Of a DNA stretch of 55,120 nucleotides, positions 38,326 through 47,564 are shown one piece after another. Made by a program: the position numbers and the translations under genes. The notes under the pieces are model-generated. The model did not search any database. It was not told the origin of the DNA and saw nothing but the letters and a program-made list of their open reading frames with translations. Within the stretch, counting starts at the first letter, position 1; every line of letters begins with the position of its first letter. Source of the DNA: Rhizobium leguminosarum (GTDB taxonomy: Bacteria; Pseudomonadota; Alphaproteobacteria; Rhizobiales; Rhizobiaceae); contig NZ_LWBS01000413.1 in assembly GCF_001652265.1 (NCBI RefSeq), positions 1 through 55,120 of the forward strand. The letters are read 5' to 3'.

Positions 38326-39312
38326 TTACCTCGGCGCCAAACGGTTCAAGCGCCAATGTCCCAGAATGAGGGCTGCAGGCACAACATACACCACGAAAAA
38401 GAGAAAATGAACCGCCGTTGCCAAGAGCAACCCCTCCGACGGCGAACGCCCCAGAAGTACGAATGCCGAAACGACGGATGCATGGAAAGTACCGACCCCG
38501 GAGGGCGCTGCTGGAATCATAAGACCCAATCCGCCCGCGAATAATACGAACAATGACTCCTGATAACTCAGCGCGACACCAACAAATCGGGCGACGAAGA
38601 TATATGCGAGCGAGTATGCAGAAAGCCACAAAACCAGCGTGAGAACCGCAGGAAGGATGGTCACGGAAAGAGATAGGCTCCGTGTCGAATTTCGAACGAG
38701 ATAGACAATGTGACGGTCAAAAAAATCTTGCAGCCGCACGAGACCGAAGACGGGTCGCAGCAACGGGACAAGCCGATCGCCGAAATGCCTTATTAGAATT
38801 GCCGACAGGAGTATCGCGAGAATTGCTCCGAGCATGACGATCAAAAGAACATTCCGATATTCGACATTCAACGTATGGTTCAGCAAAACTAAAGAAAATA
38901 TACCGACGGAAATGATGGTCACCAAGTCAACCACCTTTTCGACAAGAAGCCTGCCAAGAGCGTCGGCATAGGGGACAGTGGCAACGACACGGCTGTAATG
39001 CACGCGCAAAATATCTCCACCTCTCGCGGGAAGGAACATGTTAGCGCCCAGGCCGAGCAGCGAGGCCATCAGGGATGTTCCGTAACCAATCTTTCCATCC
39101 AGTAACAGTCGCCATCGCAGCGCGTAACCGACAGCGATAGCGAAGGTAACAAGCGAAAACCACAAAAGCGATGTTGCGGATATTCCGCTGCGGAAAATGC
39201 GGATAGCTTCCTCCCAATCCACGGCCCGAAGCAGAAAAGTCAGGAAGACAAGGCTTATCGCCGAAGCAATGAGCATCTGCAGGCGCTGATGATTGAAAAG
39301 GCCACGTATCAC
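38326..39312 (-). CDS. UPF0104 / LPG-synthase-TM family membrane protein
   Basis: The 328-residue protein has about eight helices and the family marks LPARGGDILRVHYS and IPAAPSGVGTFHASVVSAFVLLG. Relatives include the membrane part of MprF and many uncharacterised proteins beside DPM1-like transferases, where lipid flipping is proposed. It uses a GTG start. Three bases separate it from the downstream GT2 fusion. The 179-base gap upstream may hold an internal promoter, but I see no clear one. Confidence 0.82.
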   Translation of the reverse strand: MIRGLFNHQRLQMLIASAISLVFLTFLLRAVDWEEAIRIFRSGISATSLLWFSLVTFAIAVGYALRWRLLLDGKIGYGTSLMASLLGLGANMFLPARGGDILRVHYSRVVATVPYADALGRLLVEKVVDLVTIISVGIFSLVLLNHTLNVEYRNVLLIVMLGAILAILLSAILIRHFGDRLVPLLRPVFGLVRLQDFFDRHIVYLVRNSTRSLSLSVTILPAVLTLVLWLSAYSLAYIFVARFVGVALSYQESLFVLFAGGLGLMIPAAPSGVGTFHASVVSAFVLLGRSPSEGLLLATAVHFLFFVVYVVPAALILGHWRLNRLAPR

Positions 39313-39491
39313 GTTCGTCTGATGTTCTCTTTCGAAGCGGCACCGTCTCTTGACCGGGAACGCCTTCTCTCTGCTCGGATCGCTGCCCCTAACATATTAC
39401 AACAATCAGGGGCAACCCCGTGACTTCTCGCTTTTCACAGGAGCTTACAGTCTTGAGCCAGGTCCCTTGACCACGACGGCGATCACCGTCC

Positions 39492-40235
39492 CTAACCTTT
39501 GATCGACTTGTACCAGACGGCATAGGGCTGCGCGATCCACCATTTCAGAGGGACGCGGCCGTGATATTTGCGGACGACATCGATTGCCTCGCTATAGTGC
39601 CGCCAGCGCAGCCTTCGCGTCTTCGTCAGCTCATGCTCGCGGTTGACTGCAACGAACTCGTCGACGAAATGCAGCGGGCCTACGCGCTTGAAAAGCTTCC
39701 ACCAAAGATCATAATCCATGACCATGTGTAGTCTTTCGTCGACACCACCAACAGCCTCCCATGCGGAACGCCTGATCAATGTGGCGGGCTGAGAAACGAT
39801 GCACCGCAAGGCCAGGCGTCGCTCGCTGAAGGGCTCGACCCACACAGGCGTTCGCTTTCCGCTCTCCTCAACGATATTCCAGGCGCGTCCGTAGGCAGCC
39901 GACGCCTGTGGTTGATCCTCCAGCGCTCGGAGCAGAGCTTTCAACGCGCCGGGCAAAAGCCAATCGTCGCTGTTGAGCCAGCAGACATAAGGTGCTTGAC
40001 CGGATGCTATGCCCTCATTGATAGAGGCTGCCTGTCCGCCATCCTCATGGCTGCGCCACCCGGCGAGCCTATTTTCCCATTTGCGGATGACTTCGACGGA
40101 GTTGTCCGACGAACCACCATCAAGGACAAAGACCTCGACCGGTATATCCTGCTCGAAGATTGTTGCCAGCGCCTTATCGAGAAAGCGGCCCTGATTGAAG
40201 GAGGGGACGGCGATCGTGACAAGCGGTTCGGTCAT
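39492..40235 (-). CDS. GT2 family glycosyltransferase
   Basis: A 247-residue GT-A enzyme. VTIAVPSFNQGRFLDKALATI opens the fold, FVLDGGSSDNSVEVI follows, WLNSDDWLLPGAL provides the DXD-like metal site, and MVMDYDLWWKLFKR is the acceptor-side ED-like segment. Such enzymes transfer single sugars to lipid-linked intermediates in the cytoplasm. It lies three bases downstream of fcl, so fucose or a fucose-derived sugar is a possible donor. Confidence 0.88.
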   Translation of the reverse strand: MTEPLVTIAVPSFNQGRFLDKALATIFEQDIPVEVFVLDGGSSDNSVEVIRKWENRLAGWRSHEDGGQAASINEGIASGQAPYVCWLNSDDWLLPGALKALLRALEDQPQASAAYGRAWNIVEESGKRTPVWVEPFSERRLALRCIVSQPATLIRRSAWEAVGGVDERLHMVMDYDLWWKLFKRVGPLHFVDEFVAVNREHELTKTRRLRWRHYSEAIDVVRKYHGRVPLKWWIAQPYAVWYKSIKG

Positions 40236-40238
40236 GTC

Positions 40239-41171
40239 TCAGGCAATATGCGACTGGAAATCGGCGTAAGCTTTCGCTATGCCGTCGACAAGCGATGTGC
40301 GAGCCTGCCAGCCGAGCGCCTTCATGCGGTCGACATTCATGAGTTTGCGGGGCGTGCCGTCGGGTTTACTGTGGTCATAGACAATCTTTCCCTTGAAGCC
40401 GACAATCTCCATGACCGTCTCGGCCAATTGACGGATCGTTACGTCCGCACCTGTGCCAATATTGAAAAGTCCCTCGCTGATTTGATTTTCCATCAGGAAA
40501 ACGCAGGCATCGGCCATATCATCAACATACAGAAACTCGCGCATCGGTTGACCAGAACCCCAGACAACCAATTCCTTCTCGCCGCGAATCTTCGCCTCGT
40601 GCGTCTTGCGGATCAAGGCCGGCAGGACATGGCTGTTGTTGAGATCGTAGCTGTCGTTGAGACCATAGAGATTGGTCGGCATTGCCGAGGCATAGCGAGT
40701 CCCGTATTGCCTGTTATAGCTCTCGCAAAGCTTGACCCCGGCAATCTTCGCGATCGCATAGGGTTCGTTGGTTTGCTCAAGCGGCCCGGTCAGCAGATAG
40801 TCCTCCCGAATTGGCTGCGGACAATCCCGCGGATAGATGCAACTCGAACCCAGGAAAAGCATGCCCTGCACGCCAGCCTGCCACGCGGCGTGGACGATAT
40901 TCGTCTCGATCATGAGATTCTGATAGAGAAATTCGGCACGATAGGTGTTGTTGGCGTGAATGCCGCCGACCTTGGCCGCCGCCATGAAGATATAATCGGG
41001 CTTTTCCTCGGCGAGAAACCGCGCGGTCGCGGTCTGATCGACCAGATCCAGATCCGCGTGGGTTCGCGTAATCACATTCGTGTATCCCGCCGACGCAAGA
41101 CGACGCAAGATCGCCGATCCGACCATTCCTCGATGACCTGCGACATAAATCTTCGACGTCTTGTCCATCAT
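40239..41171 (-). CDS. fcl: GDP-L-fucose synthase
   Basis: The 310-residue short-chain dehydrogenase has GHRGMVGSA at 12-20, Ser110 (GSSCIYP) and Tyr138/Lys142 (YAIAK). His181 (NSHVLPALI) matches the epimerase/reductase site. It converts GDP-4-keto-6-deoxymannose to GDP-L-fucose. The start is at ATG 41171, immediately after the gmd stop (ATGATG); an ATG at 41189 would overlap gmd. The gmd-fcl pair gives a complete route from GDP-mannose. Confidence 0.95.
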   Translation of the reverse strand: MMDKTSKIYVAGHRGMVGSAILRRLASAGYTNVITRTHADLDLVDQTATARFLAEEKPDYIFMAAAKVGGIHANNTYRAEFLYQNLMIETNIVHAAWQAGVQGMLFLGSSCIYPRDCPQPIREDYLLTGPLEQTNEPYAIAKIAGVKLCESYNRQYGTRYASAMPTNLYGLNDSYDLNNSHVLPALIRKTHEAKIRGEKELVVWGSGQPMREFLYVDDMADACVFLMENQISEGLFNIGTGADVTIRQLAETVMEIVGFKGKIVYDHSKPDGTPRKLMNVDRMKALGWQARTSLVDGIAKAYADFQSHIA

Positions 41172-41172
41172 A

Positions 41173-42255
41173 TCACTCGTGATAGTCATAGGCCGAAAAC
41201 CCGTGCCGCTTAACCAGTTCATCTCTTTCGGCTGATTTGAGATCTTCCCGCATCATTTCGGCGACGAGCGCATCGAAGCTGATCTGGGGCTCCCAGCCGA
41301 GCTTTTCTTTCGCTTTGGACGCGTCTCCAAGCAACGACTCTACCTCGGTCGGCCGGAAATAGCGCGGATCTACGGAAACGATGCATTTGCCCTTGGCATC
41401 GAACCCTTTCTCTTCGATCCCCGTACCAACCCAGGTGACCGAAAGACCGATCTCACGAGCCGCTGCATTCACGAAATCGCGAACACTATATTGGATGCCT
41501 GTCGCGATGACAAAATCCTCGGGCTGCGCCTGCTGCAGCATGAGCCACTGCATCTCGACATAGTCCTTTGCGTGTCCCCAATCACGCTTGGCATCGAGGT
41601 TGCCGAGATAGAGGCAATCCTGCAAGCCGAGTTTGATACGGGCAAGTGCGCGCGTGATCTTACGCGTAACGAAGGTCTCGCCGCGCACCGGGCTTTCGTG
41701 GTTGAACAGAATACCGTTGCAGGCATAAATGCCATATGCTTCGCGGTAATTTACCGTGATCCAATAGGCATACAGCTTGGCGACGGCGTAAGGGGAGCGG
41801 GGATAGAACGGCGTCGTTTCCCGTTGGGGCGATTCCTGAACGAGGCCATAAAGCTCCGACGTCGAGGCTTGATAGAAACGAGACTTCTTTTCGAGGCCGA
41901 GAATACGGATCGCCTCGAGAATGCGCAGGGCGCCTAGAGCATCCGAGTTTGCCGTATACTCGGGCTCTTCAAACGAAACCGCCACGTGCGATTGCGCAGC
42001 AAGGTTGTAGATTTCATCCGGCTGGACATTCTGCATGATGCGAATCAAGCTGGACGAGTCGGTCATGTCACCATAGTGCAAAATGAGACGTCGCCGGTCT
42101 TCATGTGGGTCCTGGTAGAGATGATCGATGCGATCGGTATTGAAGAGGGAAGCACGCCTCTTTATTCCATGGACCTCGTAGCCTTTGCTGAGAAGAAGCT
42201 CAGCAAGATACGAGCCATCCTGCCCGGTTACACCAGTGATAAGCGCCTTTTTCAT
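41173..42255 (-). CDS. gmd: GDP-mannose 4,6-dehydratase
   Basis: The 360-residue protein has [15 protein letters not shown] at 8-22, STSELYG at 131-137, Tyr156/Lys160 in YAVAK, and [16 protein letters not shown]. It makes GDP-4-keto-6-deoxy-D-mannose, a branch point to fucose, rhamnose, perosamine and 6-deoxytalose. Fcl directs it towards fucose; the epimerase at 43179 could open another branch. Length and motifs are standard. Confidence 0.96.
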   Translation of the reverse strand: MKKALITGVTGQDGSYLAELLLSKGYEVHGIKRRASLFNTDRIDHLYQDPHEDRRRLILHYGDMTDSSSLIRIMQNVQPDEIYNLAAQSHVAVSFEEPEYTANSDALGALRILEAIRILGLEKKSRFYQASTSELYGLVQESPQRETTPFYPRSPYAVAKLYAYWITVNYREAYGIYACNGILFNHESPVRGETFVTRKITRALARIKLGLQDCLYLGNLDAKRDWGHAKDYVEMQWLMLQQAQPEDFVIATGIQYSVRDFVNAAAREIGLSVTWVGTGIEEKGFDAKGKCIVSVDPRYFRPTEVESLLGDASKAKEKLGWEPQISFDALVAEMMREDLKSAERDELVKRHGFSAYDYHE

Positions 42256-42258
42256 ATT

Positions 42259-43182
42259 CTATCCATTCTTTCGTAAGGAGGCTTCAAAAGCTGCGTCAGC
42301 CAGCCTATGTTGCGAAAGATACGCCCAATGAAGCACGATACGTCGCACGAAGCTCATATTTTTACTACCATAACGCAACCGAAGACAATTCATCTCTCCA
42401 GCACCGCGAACAAGAAAGTCAGCCTGCGATTTCTGATTCCTATGCACGCGGAAGGCACCAAATAGTCCTGGTAAATGTCGGAAAACCGCGCCAGCATGTA
42501 TAAAACGCAGAAGCAACTCCCAATCCATAGCGAAGTGGAAATCGGTGTCGAATCGTCCGCCAACCCGTTCCCATATGCGGCGGCGCCAGAACATCGTCTC
42601 CTGTGGGACATAGTCGATAAAGGTCAGGATTTCGGAATTGTGCTCCGGCAATACCCAACGTCCGACTTCCCTGCCAACCTCGTCGACGATCAGACGATTG
42701 CCGTAAATTACGTCGACCGAAGGATTGTCGCGAAAATAGCGGCCGACCAACCGCAGCGTACCCGGCAATAAAAGGTCATCCGAGTTGAGATATCCCATTA
42801 TCTCGCCGTCCGTATGCGCAAAGCCCTTGTTTAACGCATCTGTCTGTCCATCGTCAGTCTCGATGCGTATATCAATGTTTCGTGTCGCGTATCTACCCAG
42901 GATTTCTTGCGTGCCATCGGAGGATAACCCATCCTGCACGATATATTGCAGCTTGGGATAGTTCTGCCCGAGAACGCTTTCAAGTGTCTTCTCAACGAAA
43001 TGCGCTTGATTGAATGACGGCGTCACCAGCGATATCATCGGAAGTCGGTCCTCGTCGCCTACATGCTTGACAGCGGCTACAGAGAGCTGGCGCGGCCCAT
43101 ATTGATGAAATCGACCCAACCGGACGCCGAGGAGGCGTCGCAGCGCGATACCAAGGCCTAGCGACGAAAACCGCGAGATCAT
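42259..43182 (-). CDS. GT2 family glycosyltransferase
   Basis: The 307-residue protein has an N-terminal membrane-proximal helix and then the GT-A domain: ISLVTPSFNQAHFVEKTLESV, YIVQDGLSSDGTQEIL, DGQTDALNKGF, YLNSDDLLLPGTL (metal site) and FAMDWELLLRF. It resembles the GT2 at 39492 in plan but is longer. ATG 43182 overlaps the epimerase stop as ATGA; in-frame ATGs at 43209 or 43263 are less likely. Confidence 0.88.
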   Translation of the reverse strand: MISRFSSLGLGIALRRLLGVRLGRFHQYGPRQLSVAAVKHVGDEDRLPMISLVTPSFNQAHFVEKTLESVLGQNYPKLQYIVQDGLSSDGTQEILGRYATRNIDIRIETDDGQTDALNKGFAHTDGEIMGYLNSDDLLLPGTLRLVGRYFRDNPSVDVIYGNRLIVDEVGREVGRWVLPEHNSEILTFIDYVPQETMFWRRRIWERVGGRFDTDFHFAMDWELLLRFIHAGAVFRHLPGLFGAFRVHRNQKSQADFLVRGAGEMNCLRLRYGSKNMSFVRRIVLHWAYLSQHRLADAAFEASLRKNG

Positions 43183-44108
43183 CGCAAACCATGCTCTCGC
43201 CGAAACCATGAAACATAAAGAGCAAGCCCTTCCTTCCACGGAATACGTGGCTGCCAGCCCCAAGCAAGCGCCTGCCGAATATCTGCTTGGTAATCACTTG
43301 GATCGCCCGGTCGAACCGTGCCGCAGAACTCGGCCTGATCCTTGTGGCTCATCAAAGCAAAAAGCTCGGCTACCACGTCCCTGACCGTGATGGCGACGCC
43401 CCCACCACCATTCACGACCGGGCATTGAGGCGATGCGTAATCTGCGGCGCGAACCATCAAGTCCGCCGCGTCGGAAACATGGAGCCAATCCCGCGTCTCG
43501 CTGCCCGTCCCAAAGAATTCGTACTCGTTCGCCATGATCCGGCGACAAGCATCCCATAGCAACTGCTTGCGGAAGCCTTCGCCATAAATGGAAAAGAGGC
43601 GCACGACCGAAGCATTCAGACCGAACAGGCGGGCATATTCCCTGATAAGTTCTTCGGCGCTCCTCTTGTGAACTCCGTATGGAGATGTTGGCCGCAGAGG
43701 GGAATCTTCGGACATAGGAAAATTGTCGGCGACTCCATAAACCGCGGCACTCGATGGATAGACCAAAGCAGCGCCGGGGCAATCGAGCCGGAGGAATTCC
43801 AACACAGCCGCGGTTGGCACAACTGTTCGCTGAAAATCGATATACGGCTCAGCGACCGAAGCTCCAACGGAACCACTCCCCGCACAGTGAACGATCAGGG
43901 ACGGCCGAACCTTCAAGGACTTCAGTCCATCAAGGCTGATATCCTCCTGATGCCAGGCCGAAAGGCCCCATTGCGATAGCTGGTCTCGGCTCCACTCTCC
44001 ATGGCCAATACCGTGCACCGACCAGCCGCGCTTGGCCAGCGCCGATGCAACATGGCGGCCGATTGAGCCGTACGCGCCGGTGACCAACGCAATATTTTGT
44101 CCGGTCAA
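43179..44108 (-). CDS. NAD-dependent epimerase/dehydratase (extended SDR)
   Basis: The 309-residue protein has the nucleotide loop GAYGSIG at 11-17, the catalytic Ser-Tyr-Lys set with PSSAAVYG and Tyr144/Lys148 (SPYGVHK), and FSIYGEGFRKQLLWD in the sugar-binding part. It is related to UDP-galactose 4-epimerases and to 4-ketoreductases such as Tld/Rmd. Being next to gmd, it might reduce the GDP-4-keto sugar to 6-deoxytalose or rhamnose, but UDP-sugar epimerisation is equally possible. The start codon is TTG with GGAGAG upstream. Confidence 0.8.
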   Translation of the reverse strand: MTGQNIALVTGAYGSIGRHVASALAKRGWSVHGIGHGEWSRDQLSQWGLSAWHQEDISLDGLKSLKVRPSLIVHCAGSGSVGASVAEPYIDFQRTVVPTAAVLEFLRLDCPGAALVYPSSAAVYGVADNFPMSEDSPLRPTSPYGVHKRSAEELIREYARLFGLNASVVRLFSIYGEGFRKQLLWDACRRIMANEYEFFGTGSETRDWLHVSDAADLMVRAADYASPQCPVVNGGGGVAITVRDVVAELFALMSHKDQAEFCGTVRPGDPSDYQADIRQALAWGWQPRIPWKEGLALYVSWFRREHGLR

Positions 44109-44144
44109 TTTTAACCACTCTCCGTCATTGACGGGTCCGTTACA

Positions 44145-44430
44145 CTACTTGCTCCCGACAGCGCAAGAACCCGACAAGCCCGAAAGCAGCTTTTCCGCAA
44201 TGACCTCGTAGGTTTTAGCTGCGGAATGAACACCATCGACGGTATAATGCCTCTGCCCTTCGACCTGTTTGATTTCCATGCTGATATCAAAAAGCCGAGG
44301 CTGAAGACATCCTACCCCCAAGACCTGCATTCATCATCCCGACGACGGTCGGACGGCTGCCAAGGCAGGCGTTGATTGTGCTATCGCGAAGAACCAGCGC
44401 GCCTTCCTCGAGGAGCTGCGGCAAATGTCA
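44145..44430 (-). pseudogene. remnant of an SGNH/GDSL hydrolase
   Basis: Two fragments lie in different minus-strand frames. The first reads ALVLRDSTINACLGSRPT and then VVGMMNAGLGGRMSS, like blocks I-II of SGNH esterases (NAGxGG). The second reads GQRHYTVDGVHSAAKTYEVIAEKLL, like block V with its catalytic Asp-x-x-His (DGVH). The middle of the domain is missing and stops interrupt both frames. SGNH hydrolases and acetyl-esterases are common in polysaccharide loci. Nothing else is seen between 44109 and 44523. Confidence 0.45.
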
Positions 44431-44523
44431 AAGAATCACGATTTCCCGAATATTGATGTGCGGCTCGCCCGAAATCTAGAAATCGCGCCAGAGAATAGCG
44501 TAATTCTGCGTGCGAACTCGCAA

Positions 44524-46365
44524 TTACGCATATTCGCGTGCCAGCTCGGCAACAGACTGTTTTTCCATATGGATGCGAACCCAGCATTCGAGCAACACCA
44601 GCTTGTAAAGGAACGGAAGATCAAACTCGCCAAGCCCGGTACGGGACTTGTTTGCGTCAACCAATCCCTGCCTCACCAGCGCGCCGTCCGAAACAAGAGG
44701 CAGAAAGCGTTTCACAATTCCACTCATCCATTCTCGAACGGGCGGCGTGAACCCTTGTTTCTTCCGAGCCAAAACATCGGCGGGTAAAACGTCGCGAAGC
44801 GCTTCCACTAAAAGCCACTTGTGGGGCTTGCGCCAGTCCTTCAGTCCATCGTTTCGCATGCCGGTAACACGGTCCACCAATTCGGAATCTAGCAAGGGCA
44901 AACGTCCTTCGACCGAATGCGCCATCGTCATCCGATCCATTAGCGCCAAACAGTTGGAGCGCAACCAGGTGCGGTTCAGTAGATTGGAGACGGCAAGATG
45001 AAGCGGCTGGGATAGATCCAGACTCGCGCCATCCAGCCATAGATGCTCGGGCAGCCGCTCCCGCTCCTTTTCCGGCATGAGCTTGCGTGACCAGGCGTCA
45101 CCCTTGCGTAAATCGGCATGAACGCCGAAGAAATCAGGCTTCTGCGCAATCTGCTTGCCGGCCAGACGCTTCCACCAAGGCGATTTGACCGGTGTTCCGG
45201 CAAGCAGCGCCTCGTTTCTCGTCATGGCGTCACGTACCCATTCGTAACCCCAGAAGAATTCATCCCCTCCAAGTCCGGACATTAGGACGGGATAGCCGGC
45301 CTCCCGAGAGGCTTTTGCAACGGTGTAGTAGCCAAAGGCTGCGATATCGCCAATTGGCGTATCCATAGCCGACATCAACTCCGGAAAAGCGTCGACAACC
45401 GTACTGGTATCCAGTTCCACTTCTGTGAAACCTATTCCGAGTTCCTTTGCCAGGGTTGCCGCGAAACCGCGCTCGTCGGTATCAGGCCGCCCCTTGTAGC
45501 CGATGGTGAAGGCATGCAGCTGACCCGGGAAATGGCGGACAGTCAGAGCCGCCACGAGACTGGAATCGATTCCCCCCGATAGTGCGACTGCAACTGGCAC
45601 GTCCGCCGATCCCATAAGGCGGCAGGCGTTATCCAGTATGTCTTCCGTTACGGCTACTGGATCTCGTGAATCTTCGTGAACATTCAATGTATCCCAATAG
45701 GGCTGCGGCAACGTCTCCAAGGCATCAGGCTTCACGACCATGTAATGTCCGGCAGGTAATTGCTCCAGACCTTCCAGAACTGGTGCCGGTTCGGGCACAT
45801 ATTGAAATGTCAGAAAGAGATTGAAGGCCTCCGGCGCCAGCTTCAGCGGCTTCGGCATCACCGTTGTCAAGCTGCGAATTTCACTTGAGAACCATAAATG
45901 ACCTGCCCCATCTCTGTGGAGGTAGAGCGGCTTTTCGCCCATTCGATCCCGTGCGAGCAGAAGAACGCTCTTCTTCGCATCCCAAAGGGCGAAGGCGAAC
46001 ATACCGCGCAGTTTTGCGAGACATTCAATCCCGTATTCCTCGTAGGCGTGAATGATCGTCTCGACATCGCTCAACGAACTGAATTGATGCCCTCGCGCGC
46101 GAAGGTCTTCTCGCAACTCATTATGGTTGTAGATCTCACCGTTGCATATAATGACGATGTCGCCGGTTTCATTGAAGAGCGGCTGCTTGCCACCGGCAAG
46201 GTCGATGATCGAAAGACGACGCATCGCCAGCATCGTGTGTTCTGCAGAAAATATGCCTTCCGAATCAGGTCCGCGATGCTCGAGCAACCTATTCATCTCG
46301 CGCACGCTCGAGGTTTCAACCTCTGTCAAAGGCGCAAGAGAAATCACTCCGCTGATACCGCACAT
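44524..46365 (-). CDS. asnB: glutamine-hydrolysing asparagine synthase family protein (AsnB)
   Basis: The 613-residue protein has an N-terminal class II amidotransferase domain with nucleophile Cys2 (MCGISGV) and RHRGPD-type sequence EHRGPDSEGIF. The synthetase domain has the pyrophosphate loop SGGIDSS at 263-269 and LMSGLGGDEFFWGY. True AsnB makes asparagine; in polysaccharide loci, relatives are thought to amidate uronic acids or other carboxyls of the glycan or its precursor. Context favours the latter, though the motifs do not separate the two. GGAA precedes ATG 46365. Confidence 0.9.
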   Translation of the reverse strand: MCGISGVISLAPLTEVETSSVREMNRLLEHRGPDSEGIFSAEHTMLAMRRLSIIDLAGGKQPLFNETGDIVIICNGEIYNHNELREDLRARGHQFSSLSDVETIIHAYEEYGIECLAKLRGMFAFALWDAKKSVLLLARDRMGEKPLYLHRDGAGHLWFSSEIRSLTTVMPKPLKLAPEAFNLFLTFQYVPEPAPVLEGLEQLPAGHYMVVKPDALETLPQPYWDTLNVHEDSRDPVAVTEDILDNACRLMGSADVPVAVALSGGIDSSLVAALTVRHFPGQLHAFTIGYKGRPDTDERGFAATLAKELGIGFTEVELDTSTVVDAFPELMSAMDTPIGDIAAFGYYTVAKASREAGYPVLMSGLGGDEFFWGYEWVRDAMTRNEALLAGTPVKSPWWKRLAGKQIAQKPDFFGVHADLRKGDAWSRKLMPEKERERLPEHLWLDGASLDLSQPLHLAVSNLLNRTWLRSNCLALMDRMTMAHSVEGRLPLLDSELVDRVTGMRNDGLKDWRKPHKWLLVEALRDVLPADVLARKKQGFTPPVREWMSGIVKRFLPLVSDGALVRQGLVDANKSRTGLGEFDLPFLYKLVLLECWVRIHMEKQSVAELAREYA

Positions 46366-46379
46366 ATCTTCCGTTCCTT

Positions 46380-47564
46380 TCAGACTGTCCGGGAAAAGGC
46401 CGCCGCCTCCTCCACAATCGCTACAAACTTGCGCGCCGCCTCGATGCGCACAGAATTTCTTCGCTTGACCGCTTCTTGCTCCAGATCTAGCTGCGGTCCG
46501 GGCGTCAAGCTAGGCCACAGATCAGAGATCGCGTCCGCGAGATCCCCGGCATCCGAGGTTTTGAAGAGACGAGCGCGGTCAAGCCCTTCGACTTGCTCCG
46601 CATGAACAGCAATATTGGATACAATGATCGGTCGCCCCAATGCCTTAGCATCTTCGATCACTGTGCTCCAACCCTCGAATTGTGAAGGCTGCACTACCGC
46701 CGCAGCCACCCTAAACAATTCGACCTGATCCTCGCGCGGCACGACCCCCAAAAACCGCACCCTGTCCTGAATGCCCCAGGCTGCAAGACCCTGCATCAGA
46801 GATTCAAAATGGCCGGGATTGCGCCTGTCCGCCTGGAGGCCAGTACACACAAGGAAAATATCATTCCCGCGGTCGCTCAAAAGCTTCAACGCCCTGAACG
46901 CGGTCTCATGATCCTTATGCTTCCAGAAGTGATTGGCAATATAAAGAAACTTCTGCGGCAAGCCGTAACGCTGGAGAACTTCCCGATGCCTATCCTGTGA
47001 TGCCGGCTCCAGGCTGCTGCAAAATGACCATACGCGCGGCATGACCATGGCTTCGGGATAGAACCTTCGAAAGTCGCTCAAAGCGGCGTTGCTGGAAAGC
47101 AACAACAAGCCTCTCGAGCCGGCGATGTCGGCCATACTTTTCGTTCTCAGCCCCAGTTCACGCGACTCAAAGAGTGCCGGGAAGTGAAGCGGCTGGAAAT
47201 CCGGTATCCAATAGAGATTCTTCCTCCAGCGCTGCGCGACGTCGAACACGGGGAAATACACCTCGTTTCCTCGTGTTCGGAAAAACCGGCCGACCCACGG
47301 CCAGCGACGATTGGATGCCCGATGAAGCCGGCGTAATTTGGCAACCCAATCAGAATATGAGGCTCTCGGTTGGTTTTGAACTACCACCGAGTGGGCGAGC
47401 AGCCGCTTCGCAAGGGTCGTTTTCGACGACGAAAGGAAGATGAGACGAACAGGAGGGCGCTGATCCGGAGGAAGCACGGACAAAGCGGCTAGCAGGTTGT
47501 CAATATAGATCGAACCGCCAAGCCATTGGCTGTCTTCATGGAATTCAACACACAGGGTCGACAT
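46380..47564 (-). CDS. GT4 family glycosyltransferase (tandem pair, downstream copy)
   Basis: The 394-residue GT-B enzyme has a C-terminal nucleotide-binding half with FLYIANHFWKHKDHETAFRAL, LVCTGLQADRRN, VRFLGVV, and the donor loop VVQPSQFEGWSTVIEDAKALGRP. It is clearly paralogous to the next gene upstream; both share WIPDFQ, LLSS-A-DFR-FYP and VW-F-S-L blocks. Its start overlaps that gene's end by 20 bases. It is predicted to transfer a sugar retaining configuration during O-chain assembly. Confidence 0.86.
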   Translation of the reverse strand: MSTLCVEFHEDSQWLGGSIYIDNLLAALSVLPPDQRPPVRLIFLSSSKTTLAKRLLAHSVVVQNQPRASYSDWVAKLRRLHRASNRRWPWVGRFFRTRGNEVYFPVFDVAQRWRKNLYWIPDFQPLHFPALFESRELGLRTKSMADIAGSRGLLLLSSNAALSDFRRFYPEAMVMPRVWSFCSSLEPASQDRHREVLQRYGLPQKFLYIANHFWKHKDHETAFRALKLLSDRGNDIFLVCTGLQADRRNPGHFESLMQGLAAWGIQDRVRFLGVVPREDQVELFRVAAAVVQPSQFEGWSTVIEDAKALGRPIIVSNIAVHAEQVEGLDRARLFKTSDAGDLADAISDLWPSLTPGPQLDLEQEAVKRRNSVRIEAARKFVAIVEEAAAFSRTV

